NCBI RefSeq assembly: GCF_003258295.1 | Contig: NZ_QKYN01000072.1 | Span: 1-64,000, forward strand | Origin: Streptacidiphilus pinicola | GTDB lineage: Bacteria > Actinomycetota > Actinomycetes > Streptomycetales > Streptomycetaceae | Length of the DNA: 64,000 nt | Direction of reading: 5' to 3' | Shown here: positions 45,949-54,655 of the stretch, in pieces | Layout of the letters: every line of letters starts with the position of its first letter | Position numbering within the stretch: the stretch's first letter is position 1 | The notes under the pieces: generated by a model | The model's database searches: none | What the model was told of the DNA's origin: nothing | What the model saw: only the letters and a program-made list of their open reading frames with translations | Translations under genes and position numbers: made by a program

Positions 45949-48225
45949 ATGGCAGCGAAGCGCAAGGTGTCCCCCCTCCAGCAGATCTCGCTCGGCGCCC
46001 GGCTTCTCGGCGCGAGCGTGCTGGCGGGCGGCCTCGTGGCAGGGCTCGCGCTGCCCGCCGTGGGGGCGCTCGGGCTCGGGGCGAAGTCCGCTGCCAACGA
46101 CTTCAACAACCTCCCGGCCGACTTCACCCAGCCGCCGCTGTCCCAGGCCTCGTACATCTACGACGACCAGAACAACGTCATCGCCAAGGTGTACTCGCGC
46201 GACCGCACGGTCGTCACCGAGAGCCAGATCGCGCCCGTGATGCGCCAGGCGCTGGTCGACATCGAGGACAACCGCTTCTACCAGCACGGCGCCATCGACC
46301 TGCGCGGCATGCTGCGCGCGCTGACCAACAACAGCGGTGGCGGCGGCGTCCAGGGCGGGTCGACGCTGACCCAGCAGTACGTGAAGAACGTCTTCGTCGA
46401 GAAGGCGGGCAACGACCAGGCCCAGGTGCTGGAGGCCCAGCGGCAGACGGTCGGCCGCAAGATCCAGGAGCTGAAGTACGCGATCAAGGTCGAGGAGACC
46501 TTGACCAAGGACCAGATCCTGACCAACTACCTCAACATCACCTTCTTCGGCGAGCAGGCCTACGGCATCGAGGCCGCCGCGGAGCGGTACTTCGGCGTGC
46601 ACGCCGCGGACCTGAAGGTGCAGCAGGCGGCGCTGCTGGCCGGCATGGTCCAGTCGCCCACCTACTACGACCCGCTGGTCTACCCGGACGTCGCGCTCAA
46701 GCGCCGCAACACCGTGCTCGACAAGATGGCCGAGTACGGCTCGATCACCCAGGCGCAGGCCACCGCCGCGAAGGCGACGCCGCTGGGGCTCAACCCGCAC
46801 AAGGCCCAGGAGGGCTGCATCACCGCCAACCACAACGGTGAGGCCTTCTTCTGCGACTACGTCGAGCACGTGATCCTCAAGGACCCGTCCTTCGGCGCGA
46901 CCAAGGCGGACCGGCAGGCGCTGTGGGACCAGGGCGGTCTGCAGATCCACACCACGCTGGACCCGACGGCGCAGGCGTCCCTGTACAAGTCGGTGACCTC
47001 GCACGTCTACGCGGGCGACAAGGCCGCGACCGCGATGTCGATGGTCCAGCCGGGCACCGGCAAGATCCTCGCCATGGGCCAGAGCCGTCCGTACGGCGTG
47101 GGCCCGCAGGCCGACATCACCACGATCAACTACAACGTCGACGCGACCATGGGCGGCGGCTTCGGGTTCCAGACCGGTTCGACCTTCAAGCCGATCACCG
47201 CCGCGGCGGCGCTCGACCAGGGCCTGGGCATGGACACCACCTACCCGTCGCCCTACTCCGACGACTACCCGGCGATGCAGGACTGCAGCGGCAGCACGCT
47301 GTCCCCGGTCCCGAACGACCACAACGACAGCCACAACCTGGTCGGCCCCTACAACATGGCCAAGGCCATGGCGCTGTCGGTCAACACCTACTTCGTCTCG
47401 CTGGAGCAGGCGGCGGGCCTGTGCAACGTCGCCACGATGGCGAACAAGCTCGGCATCAAGACGCAGGCCTCGGAGTACAAGGTCCCCGGCCAGCTCGACC
47501 CGCTCTCCGTGGTCCAGTCGATGACGCTCGGCACCAACGACGTCGCCCCGCTGCAGATGGCCGCGGCGTACGCGGCGTTCGCCGCGCGCGGCCTCTACTG
47601 CACCCCGACCGCGCTCACCTCGGTGACCACGGCCGACCACAAGCAGCTGGCGGTGCCGCAGGCGGGCTGCCAGCAGGTGATGCAGCAGGGCAGCGCCGAC
47701 GCGGTCAACTCGATGCTGGCGGGCGTGGTCCAGGACGGTACCGGCGCGGTCGACGCCTTCAAGGACGGGCGCCCCAGCGCGGGCAAGACCGGCACCACCG
47801 ACAAGAGCGCCAGCGTCTGGTTCATCGGCTACACGCCGGAGATCGCGGCCGCGACGGTCGTCTCCGACACGGCGAAGCTGGAGCCGCTGGACGACGGCCA
47901 GCTGATCGGCGGCAACGCGGTCCCGTACAACACCGCGTTCGGTAGCACGCTGGCCGGCCCGATCTGGCTCCAGGCGATGGACGGCGCGCTGGCCAACGTC
48001 CCGCCGAGCAACTTCACGCTGCTCCCGCTGCCGGCCTCGCCGAACCCGTCCAACGACGGCAAGGGCACGACGGGCGGCAACGGTAACGGCAATGGGAACG
48101 GCAACGGCAAGCACGGCGGCAAGAACGGTGGCGGCACCACCACGACCGGCGGCAACACCATCCTGGGCAACACCGGCTTCGTCGGCATCGCCGGCGGCGG
48201 CACGGGCAACCCCTTCGGGCACTGA
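45949..48225 (+). CDS. Class A penicillin-binding protein (bifunctional GT51 plus transpeptidase)
   Basis: A 758-residue peptidoglycan synthase. A TM anchor near residue 20-45. GT51 domain: VDIEDNRFYQHGAIDLRG, GGSTLTQQYVKN, NYLNITFFGEQAYGIEAAA. Transpeptidase: Ser411 in TGSTFKP, SVN at 477-479 and AGKTGTTDK with Lys613, so all three catalytic motifs are intact. The C-terminus is Gly/Asn-rich (NGNGNGNGNGKHGG) and ends GNPFGH. It is the S. coelicolor SCO3580-type PBP next to wblA. Confidence 0.93.
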   Translation: MAAKRKVSPLQQISLGARLLGASVLAGGLVAGLALPAVGALGLGAKSAANDFNNLPADFTQPPLSQASYIYDDQNNVIAKVYSRDRTVVTESQIAPVMRQALVDIEDNRFYQHGAIDLRGMLRALTNNSGGGGVQGGSTLTQQYVKNVFVEKAGNDQAQVLEAQRQTVGRKIQELKYAIKVEETLTKDQILTNYLNITFFGEQAYGIEAAAERYFGVHAADLKVQQAALLAGMVQSPTYYDPLVYPDVALKRRNTVLDKMAEYGSITQAQATAAKATPLGLNPHKAQEGCITANHNGEAFFCDYVEHVILKDPSFGATKADRQALWDQGGLQIHTTLDPTAQASLYKSVTSHVYAGDKAATAMSMVQPGTGKILAMGQSRPYGVGPQADITTINYNVDATMGGGFGFQTGSTFKPITAAAALDQGLGMDTTYPSPYSDDYPAMQDCSGSTLSPVPNDHNDSHNLVGPYNMAKAMALSVNTYFVSLEQAAGLCNVATMANKLGIKTQASEYKVPGQLDPLSVVQSMTLGTNDVAPLQMAAAYAAFAARGLYCTPTALTSVTTADHKQLAVPQAGCQQVMQQGSADAVNSMLAGVVQDGTGAVDAFKDGRPSAGKTGTTDKSASVWFIGYTPEIAAATVVSDTAKLEPLDDGQLIGGNAVPYNTAFGSTLAGPIWLQAMDGALANVPPSNFTLLPLPASPNPSNDGKGTTGGNGNGNGNGNGKHGGKNGGGTTTTGGNTILGNTGFVGIAGGGTGNPFGH

Positions 48226-48254
48226 CGCTTCCGCCTACGGAGCAGTTGCACTAT

Positions 48255-48361
48255 TCAGGGGCGCGGGGAACTGCGCGACAAGCCACCGTGTGTGGTGAGT
48301 CGCTCAGCGAGCAGGGCCATCCGCACAGGGTGGTTGCTCGCGCAGTTCCCCGCGCCCCTGA
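48255..48361. repeat. Long inverted repeat between convergent genes
   Basis: Perfect 24-base arms at 48255-48278 and 48338-48361 (TCAGGGGCGCGGGGAACTGC and on) separated by 59 bases. This GGGGCGCGGGGAACTGCGCGA repeat is common in Streptomyces chromosomes. It lies between the PBP and YqeY genes and is likely a two-way terminator. Confidence 0.8.
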
Positions 48362-48363
48362 CG

Positions 48364-48831
48364 TCAGCCGTTGAGGGCCTGCTTGACCACCGCGGCGACG
48401 CGGCCGCCTTCGGCGAGGCCCTTGACCTTGGGGTTGACGAGCTTCATGACCGCGCCCATGGCGCGGGGGCCCTCGGCGCCCGACGCGGCGGCCTCGGCGA
48501 CCGCGGCCGTGACGATGGCGACGAGTTCCTCGTCGCTCAGCTGCTTGGGCAGGTACTCGGCGAGGACCTCGCCCTCCGCGCGCTCGCGCGCGGCCGACTC
48601 GGTGCGACCGCCCAGCTCGAAAGCCTCCGCGGCCTCACGCCGCTTCTTCGCCTCGCGGGTGATGACCTGCAGCACCTCGTCGTCGCTGAGCTCGCGCGCG
48701 GTCTTGCCGGCCACCTCCTCCTTGGTGATGGCGGCGAGGGTCAGCCGGATCGTGCCGGAACGGAGATCGTCACGGGCCCGGATCGCGGCGGTGAGGTCCT
48801 CCTGCAACTGCTGCTTGAGCTTGGTGGTCAT
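48364..48831 (-). CDS. GatB/YqeY domain protein
   Basis: A 155-residue helical protein. The start KLKQQLQEDLTAAIRARDDL and RLTLAAITKEEV, the DEVLQVITREAKKRREAAEAF helix and the MGAVMKLVNPKVKG motif mark the YqeY family, whose domain is found at the end of GatB amidotransferase. Exact function unknown. Divergent from the metallophosphoesterase gene. Confidence 0.92.
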   Translation of the reverse strand: MTTKLKQQLQEDLTAAIRARDDLRSGTIRLTLAAITKEEVAGKTARELSDDEVLQVITREAKKRREAAEAFELGGRTESAARERAEGEVLAEYLPKQLSDEELVAIVTAAVAEAAASGAEGPRAMGAVMKLVNPKVKGLAEGGRVAAVVKQALNG

Positions 48832-48924
48832 GGCGCAAGTCTGACACCTCCGCCCAGGCCGATGCCGGGATTAACAGGACACCCGTCGTGCGGGGCGCGG
48901 CGCGGCGTCTGCCACCATGGACGG

Positions 48925-49884
48925 ATGCGCACCCGATACTCCGCTTCGCTGAAGGCCCTTGGAGTCACCGCCGCGATCGGCGCGGCCTGCGTCGGCTACG
49001 CCGCCGGGTACGAGGTGCGCTCGTTCCGGCTGCGGCGGGTGGAGATCCCCGTGCTGCCGCCGGGCGCCAAGCCCATGCGCGTGCTGCAGGTGTCGGACAT
49101 CCACATGGTGAACGGGCAGCGCAAGAAGCAGATGTGGCTGGGCGGCCTGGCCGCACTGCGGCCGGACCTGGTGATCAACACCGGCGACAACCTCTCCGAC
49201 CCGGAGGCCGTGCCGCAGACGCTGGACGCGCTGGGCCCGCTGCTGGACTTCCCCGGTGCGTACGTCTTCGGCTCCAACGACTACTACGGCCCGCAGCCGA
49301 AGAACCCGACCCGCTACCTGTCGGCGATGCTCAGCGGCAACCACGGCATGAACAACGCCGACGGCTCCGCGCGGCGCGGCATCGTCGGGGCGATCCACAA
49401 CCCGTGGACGGAGCTGCGCGACGGCTTCGACGCGGCGGGCTGGGTGGACCTGACCAACCGGCGCGGCGCGCTGAAGGTCAACGACGTGGAGCTGGAGCTG
49501 ACAGGTCTGGACGACCCGCACATCCGGCGGGACCGCTACGCCGAGGTGGCCGGTGGCCCCTCCACCGACGCGGACGTCTCCTTCGGCGTGGTCCACGCGC
49601 CCTACCTGCGGGTGCTGGACGCGTTCACCGCGGACAACTACCCGCTGATCCTGGCGGGGCACACGCACGGCGGACAGCTGTGCGTCCCCTTCTACGGCGC
49701 GCTGGTCACCAACTGCGACATCGACCGGCAGCGGGTGAAGGGCCTGTCCACGCACACCGCCGGGGGGCGTCGCAGCTTCCTGCACGTCTCCGCGGGCTGC
49801 GGCACCAACCGCTACACCCCCGTCCGCTTCGCCTGCCCGCCGGAGGCCACGCTGCTGACGCTGCGTCCGCGGGCCCGCGACTGA
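48925..49884 (+). CDS. Metallophosphoesterase (YkuE-like)
   Basis: A 319-residue calcineurin-like phosphoesterase. Metal motifs: VLQVSDIHMVNGQ (DxH) near residue 53, VINTGDNLSD (GDN), FGSNDYYGPQ (in place of GNHD), VVHAPY and ILAGHTHGGQL (GHxH). The N-terminus has a signal-anchor-like hydrophobic segment (ALGVTAAIGAACVGYAAGY), so it is probably exported or membrane-bound. The closest described class is YkuE/phospho-diesterase in the cell envelope; substrate unknown. Confidence 0.88.
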   Translation: MRTRYSASLKALGVTAAIGAACVGYAAGYEVRSFRLRRVEIPVLPPGAKPMRVLQVSDIHMVNGQRKKQMWLGGLAALRPDLVINTGDNLSDPEAVPQTLDALGPLLDFPGAYVFGSNDYYGPQPKNPTRYLSAMLSGNHGMNNADGSARRGIVGAIHNPWTELRDGFDAAGWVDLTNRRGALKVNDVELELTGLDDPHIRRDRYAEVAGGPSTDADVSFGVVHAPYLRVLDAFTADNYPLILAGHTHGGQLCVPFYGALVTNCDIDRQRVKGLSTHTAGGRRSFLHVSAGCGTNRYTPVRFACPPEATLLTLRPRARD

Positions 49885-49962
49885 CTGCCGGGCACCTTCC
49901 TCGACGCGGGCTGAGCGGTCGTTCGCTCCCGCCGGGCGCGGCCGCGCCCGGCGGGACCGGCG

Positions 49963-50976
49963 TCAGACCTCGTAGGCGCCGTCGATCGCACCGATGTCGG
50001 CGGCCTCCAGGCCGAGCGTGCGGCGGTCCTTGACGCCGGTCGCGGAGGGCTCCTCCAGCGCGCCGGTCAGCCAGCCGTGCTGACGGGAGGTCTGCTCCGC
50101 GACGCGCAGCAGCCGCGCGACGGCGGGCGAGCGGTTCTCGCGGCGGGTGACGAGGTGGACCTCGATGTACGCGGCGGGTGTGACCGGGAGCCAGAGCAGT
50201 CCGCTGGGCAGGCCGATCCGGCCGGAGTAGCCGACCATGGTCACCGCCGCGCCGGAGGCGACAGGGGTGTAGGAGGCGTCGAAGTCGAGGCCTCGGTAGA
50301 GCACCTCGGGCCGGGCGCCGGCGCGGGCGCAGATCTCCATGATCTCGTCGTAGTGGCCCGGGTTGTGGGTGCGCGGGTGCAGCAGCAGCTTGAGACCGTC
50401 CAGCGCGGCGGGGTCGACGGAGTCGGCGCCCGCCGCGGCCAGCGGGTGCTCGCTGCTGATCACGACGCCCTGGCGTTCGCGCCGCAGCAGCGTCAGCTCC
50501 ACGTCGTCCGGCAGCGCCTCCGGCTGCGCGGAACGGACCAGGCCGACGTCCAGCGTGCCGGCGGCGACGGAGTCGATGATGTCGGCGAAGGCCATCACCC
50601 GGGCGGAGACCTCGATGCCGGGAGCCTCCTCGCCCATCGCGAGCAGCAGCTGCGGCGCGGTCTCGTAGCCGGCGCTCATGCCGTAGCCCAGGGAGACGCT
50701 GCCCATCCGGCCGTCGGCGAACGCGCGGACGCCGTGCCACAGGCTGTCGGCCGCCTCCAGCAGCGCGGGCCCGCGCTCCAGCAGCATCCGGCCGGCCTCG
50801 GTCGGCTCGACCTTGTGCGTGGTGCGCAGGAGCAGCTCGACGCCGAGCTCCCGTTCCAGCTCACGCACCTGCCGGCTCAGCGCGGGCTGCGCGATGTGCA
50901 GCCGCTCCGCGGCACGGGTGAAGTTCCGTTCCTCGGCGACGGCCAGGAAATACCGCAGGCGGCGCAGCTCGGACAT
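49963..50976 (-). CDS. LysR-family transcriptional regulator
   Basis: A 337-residue LysR protein. HTH: LRYFLAVAEERNFTRAAERL then QPALSRQVRELERELG. The C-terminal effector domain starts GSVSLGYGMSAGYETAPQLL and runs to PVTPAAYIEVHLVTRREN. The last 45 residues extend past the usual end. It is divergent from a permease gene; a perfect palindrome with T-N11-A geometry lies in the 84-base gap. Confidence 0.92.
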   Translation of the reverse strand: MSELRRLRYFLAVAEERNFTRAAERLHIAQPALSRQVRELERELGVELLLRTTHKVEPTEAGRMLLERGPALLEAADSLWHGVRAFADGRMGSVSLGYGMSAGYETAPQLLLAMGEEAPGIEVSARVMAFADIIDSVAAGTLDVGLVRSAQPEALPDDVELTLLRRERQGVVISSEHPLAAAGADSVDPAALDGLKLLLHPRTHNPGHYDEIMEICARAGARPEVLYRGLDFDASYTPVASGAAVTMVGYSGRIGLPSGLLWLPVTPAAYIEVHLVTRRENRSPAVARLLRVAEQTSRQHGWLTGALEEPSATGVKDRRTLGLEAADIGAIDGAYEV

Positions 50977-50997
50977 GGGTCCATCTTAGGAGCTCGG

Positions 50998-51016
50998 TCA
51001 TGCCGGTACGGCATGA
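50998..51016. promoter_or_regulatory. Probable LysR operator
   Basis: A perfect inverted repeat TCATGCCG-GTA-CGGCATGA between the LysR gene and the divergent permease gene, containing a T-N11-A core (T51001 to A51013). A second palindrome GTTC-TTGC-GAAC is at 51028-51039. Both are typical of autoregulated LysR promoters. Confidence 0.65.
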
Positions 51017-51060
51017 AGGTGTCGGACGTTCTTGCGAACACGCGTTGAACAAGGCACAGC

Positions 51061-52500
51061 ATGGCCACAGATGTGTCCGAGGTTCGAGAGAACAGTGACG
51101 CGGCTGGTCATCCCCATGACATCATCACGCAGGTGGGAACACATGGGCGAAAATCGGGTAGTCCGATACGACTGCACCCGAACGGCTCTCGATCATCGAA
51201 CGGCAGCGCGGCCAACGGTTCGAGCACGTCGCGATCACGCGCGCACGGGCCGCAGCCCGCGCTGATCCCGGAACAGCCCCGGCTCTCGGCGCCGTCCGCG
51301 GACGCCCCCGGCTCCGACTTCCCCTGGTTCGAGCAGACGGCGCGGGGCCACGCGGACGTGCCCTACGCGTGGGAGTCCGCCGAGCCGGCGGCATCCGCCC
51401 CGGAGCTCACCGAGCCCTCGATCTACGCCGACGACTCCAGCGAGTCGTCGGTCGGCGCGCCCACCGAGGCGCCCGCCGCCGCGGCCACCGCGGCTCCCGC
51501 GTGGATGGACCGGCTCGGCCCGGCCAAGGCGCTGGCCGAGCGACTGCGCGGGCGGATCGGCTCGCTCGAGCTGCTGCTCGTCGGCCTCTTCCTGCTGCTC
51601 GCGCTGCGCTTCCTGACCTCGGGCCAGATCGGCTCCGCCGGCCTGCAGGCCTGGGAGACCGTCTTCGTGGCGATCTGTGTGCAGGCGCTCCCGTTCGTCG
51701 TGCTCGGCACGGTCGTCTCGGCGGCGGTCGCGGCGCTGGTGCCGCCCTCGCTGCTGGAGCGGCTGCTGCCGCGCAAGGCGTCGCTGGCCGTGCCGATCGC
51801 GGGCGCGGCCGGGGCGCTGCTGCCCGGATGTGAGTGCGCGTCGATCCCGGTCGCCAGCCGGCTGATGGCGGGCGGCGTCGCGCCGGCCGCGTCGCTGGCG
51901 TTCCTGCTGTCCGCGCCCGCGATCAACCCGGTCGTGCTGACCGCGACCGCGGTCGCGTTCCCCGGCCAGCCGCAGATGGTCTGGGGCCGCCTGCTCGCGT
52001 CGCTGCTGGCCTCGGTGGTGATGGGCTGGCTCTGGATCGGTTTCGGCCGGCCCGAGTGGCTGCGTCCGCAGCTGCGCTCCCACGAGCACCACGAGGGCGG
52101 CCGGGTGCGCTCGTTCCTGGCCGCGCTCGAGCACGACTTCCTGCAGTCGGCCGGCTTCCTGGTCGTCGGCGGACTGATGGCGGCGACGCTGAACGTGCTG
52201 GTGCCGCGCTCGCTGCTGGTGGGCGTCGGCACGGTGCCGGTGCTGAACCTGCTGGTGCTCGGCCTGCTCGCGGTGGTGCTGGCGATCTGCTCGGAGGCGG
52301 ACGCCTTCGTCGCGGCCTCGCTGACCGCCGTCTCCCCGACGGCCCGGCTGGCCTTCCTCGTCGTGGGCCCGATGGTCGACGTCAAGCTGATCAGCCTGCA
52401 GGCCGGCACCTTCGGCCGGGCCTTCGCCTGGCGCTTCTCCGCGGCGACCTTCGTCGTCGCGGTGGTCTGCGCCGGTCTCGTCGGAGGGTGGCTGCTCTGA
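51061..52500 (+). CDS. Permease (DUF318/ArsP-like)
   Basis: A 479-residue protein. The first 160 residues are hydrophilic, low complexity and Ser/Ala/Pro-rich. Then come about eight helices of the putative permease family with the LLPGCECASIPVASRLM motif and, repeated later, AICSEADAFVAASL and VGPMVDVKLISL. Related proteins export organoarsenicals or are of unknown substrate. ATG at 51061. It overlaps the TIGR03943 gene by one base (TGATG), a conserved pair in actinobacteria and firmicutes. Confidence 0.87.
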   Translation: MATDVSEVRENSDAAGHPHDIITQVGTHGRKSGSPIRLHPNGSRSSNGSAANGSSTSRSRAHGPQPALIPEQPRLSAPSADAPGSDFPWFEQTARGHADVPYAWESAEPAASAPELTEPSIYADDSSESSVGAPTEAPAAAATAAPAWMDRLGPAKALAERLRGRIGSLELLLVGLFLLLALRFLTSGQIGSAGLQAWETVFVAICVQALPFVVLGTVVSAAVAALVPPSLLERLLPRKASLAVPIAGAAGALLPGCECASIPVASRLMAGGVAPAASLAFLLSAPAINPVVLTATAVAFPGQPQMVWGRLLASLLASVVMGWLWIGFGRPEWLRPQLRSHEHHEGGRVRSFLAALEHDFLQSAGFLVVGGLMAATLNVLVPRSLLVGVGTVPVLNLLVLGLLAVVLAICSEADAFVAASLTAVSPTARLAFLVVGPMVDVKLISLQAGTFGRAFAWRFSAATFVVAVVCAGLVGGWLL

Positions 52501-53249
52501 TGCTGCGTGAGGCGAGGGCGATCCTGCTGGTGCTGACGGGCGCGGCGCTGCTGCACCTGTCCCTCTTCGGCGACGGCTACCTGCGGTACGTGCGACGGAG
52601 CATGCATCCGTGGCTGATCACGGCGGGCGTGGTGCTGCTGGCGCTGGGCCTGGTCCGGGCGTTCCTGCTGGCGCGCACGCTGCTCTCCCCCGCCCCGGCG
52701 GCGGCCGTCCCGCACCAGGACGGCGCCGCGGAGGGCAGCGGGTCCGACGGGCACGCGCACCGCCATCTGCGGGCGGCCTGGCTGCTGCTGTGCCCGCTCG
52801 CCGCCGTGTTCCTGGCCGCGCCGCCCGCGCTCGGGGACTACACCGCGCAGCACACCGCGGCCACCGTCGCCAAGCCGGCGAGCGCCGGCTTCCCGGCGCT
52901 CGCGGCGGGCGATCCGCTGACGCTGCCGATCGCGGACTTCGTCGTCCGCGCCGTCTGGGACCCGCAGGGCTCGCTGCGCGGCCGCCACGTGCGGCTGACC
53001 GGCTTCGCGATGCCGAAGCCCGGCGGCGGCTGGTACCTGACCCGACTGACCATCACCTGCTGCGCCGCCGACGCGGTCACCTACCGCGTGGACGTGCGCG
53101 GCCTGGCCACGGTGCCGAGCCGCGGCACCTGGGTCGAGGTCACCGGCACCTGGCAGCCGGACGGCCGGACGGGTCACGACGACGACATCCCGGTACTGAC
53201 GGCCACCTCGCTCATCGGCGTGCCGACCCCCGCCGATCCGTACGAGTAA
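52500..53249 (+). CDS. TIGR03943 family membrane/extracytoplasmic protein
   Basis: A 249-residue protein with two N-terminal helices, a His-rich loop (DGHAHRHLR), a third helix (LLLCPLAAVFLAAPPALG) and an external domain. That domain has LRGRHVRLTGFAM and LTITCCAADAVTYRVDV, the CCAAD motif being characteristic. It is the partner of the preceding permease; the pair may move metal or another small solute. TGATG overlap shows coupling. Confidence 0.88.
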   Translation: MLREARAILLVLTGAALLHLSLFGDGYLRYVRRSMHPWLITAGVVLLALGLVRAFLLARTLLSPAPAAAVPHQDGAAEGSGSDGHAHRHLRAAWLLLCPLAAVFLAAPPALGDYTAQHTAATVAKPASAGFPALAAGDPLTLPIADFVVRAVWDPQGSLRGRHVRLTGFAMPKPGGGWYLTRLTITCCAADAVTYRVDVRGLATVPSRGTWVEVTGTWQPDGRTGHDDDIPVLTATSLIGVPTPADPYE

Positions 53250-53329
53250 CGGAACCATGAGCGGTCGGATCGCCCTCACATACGACTGTGATACACCGTT
53301 GAGCCGTACGACCTAGCGTGGGGGCAAGA

Positions 53330-54619
53330 ATGCAAGCTCGGATGGTGCCGAGGGGGAACCGGCTGCGTGCCGCCCTGCTCGTCGGCGGGGTCTCGCTGGC
53401 GGTGGCGACGGTGCCGGTGTTCGCCGACCGCGGCAGCGGCTCCGGGAGCGCCTCCGCGGCAGACCTGAGCGTCCAGGCCGCCTCGCCCGGCGGCATACCC
53501 GGCGAGAACGGGAAGCCCTGGGACGGCAAGACGCATCTCATCGGCGACGGCTCGACCTCCTACACCGGTCCGCAGCCCAAGCAGCCGGTCGCGACCCCGC
53601 TCCAACCCGGGCAGCGGCCGCCGCAGTTCGTGGTGATCTCCTGGGACGGCGCGCTGGAGAACGACTCCAAGCTCTTCTCCCACTACCGCGAGCTGGGCGA
53701 GCAGTACAACGCGCAGATGACCTTCTTCCTGACCGGCATCTACCTGGTGCCGAGCTCGAAGCGGTTCCTCTACCGTCCGCCGCACGGGCACGGCGTCGGC
53801 ACGGCCGCCATCGACTTCCCGACCGAGGCCCACGTCCGGTCGACCCTGGAGCAGCTGAGCCTGGCCTGGCAGGACGGCGACGAGATCGGCACGCACTTCA
53901 ACGGCCACTTCTGCGGCCCGGGCGGCGGCGGCGACTGGTCCACCCAGGAATGGCTGGACGAGACCAAGCAGGCCTACTCGTTCGTCGAGAACTGGAAGAC
54001 GGACACCGGCTTCACCGACATCCCCGCGCTGCCCTTCGACTACAGCAAGGAGCTGGTCGGCGGACGCGCGCCGTGCCTGGAGGGCCAGAAGACGCTGATA
54101 CCGGCGGAGAAGCAGCTGGGCTGGCGCTACGACGCCAGCTCCCCGGGCGACTTCCAGGCCTGGCCGCACAAGATCGACGGCATCTGGAACTTCCCGCTGG
54201 AGCTGATCCCCTACCCGAACAAGAACTTCCAGGTCCTCTCCATGGACTTCAACTTCCTCGCCAACCAGTCCAACAGCAACCCGCAGGGCGACCCGAGCAA
54301 GTTCGCCGGCTGGCAGCAGACGACGGTGCAGGGCTACCTCAACGGCTTCAACCGCGCCTACTACGGCAGCCGTGCGCCGCTCTTCATCGGCAACCACTTC
54401 GAGGACTGGAACGGCGGCATCTACATGAAGTCGATCGACCAGGTCATCAAGACGGTCTGCACCAAGCCCGAGGTCCGCTGCGTCTCCTTCAAGGAGATGG
54501 CCGACTGGCTCGACGCGCAGAGCCCGGCCGTGCTGACCAAGCTCCGCTCCCTGGACCCGGGCGAGGCTCCGGACTGGTCCACCTTCATCACCGCCGCCGA
54601 CGAGGCCCACAACCCGTAG
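53330..54619 (+). CDS. Secreted polysaccharide-deacetylase-like protein
   Basis: A 429-residue protein. The signal peptide RLRAALLVGGVSLAVATVPVFA ends near residue 35. The NodB-like fold is recognisable: VVISWDGALENDSK (motif 1, Asp), MTFFLTGIYL, DGDEIGTHFNGHFCG (motif 2, His-x3-His), LPFDYSKE (motif 3 variant), and late LFIGNHFEDWNGGIY. Changes from the classical motifs leave substrate and activity uncertain. Start at ATG 53330 with GGGGG six bases before. It ends just before the convergent GT51 gene. Confidence 0.82.
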   Translation: MQARMVPRGNRLRAALLVGGVSLAVATVPVFADRGSGSGSASAADLSVQAASPGGIPGENGKPWDGKTHLIGDGSTSYTGPQPKQPVATPLQPGQRPPQFVVISWDGALENDSKLFSHYRELGEQYNAQMTFFLTGIYLVPSSKRFLYRPPHGHGVGTAAIDFPTEAHVRSTLEQLSLAWQDGDEIGTHFNGHFCGPGGGGDWSTQEWLDETKQAYSFVENWKTDTGFTDIPALPFDYSKELVGGRAPCLEGQKTLIPAEKQLGWRYDASSPGDFQAWPHKIDGIWNFPLELIPYPNKNFQVLSMDFNFLANQSNSNPQGDPSKFAGWQQTTVQGYLNGFNRAYYGSRAPLFIGNHFEDWNGGIYMKSIDQVIKTVCTKPEVRCVSFKEMADWLDAQSPAVLTKLRSLDPGEAPDWSTFITAADEAHNP

Positions 54620-54655
54620 GCCCCGAACGCCAGTAGGCCCCGCCGGCGTTCGGGC

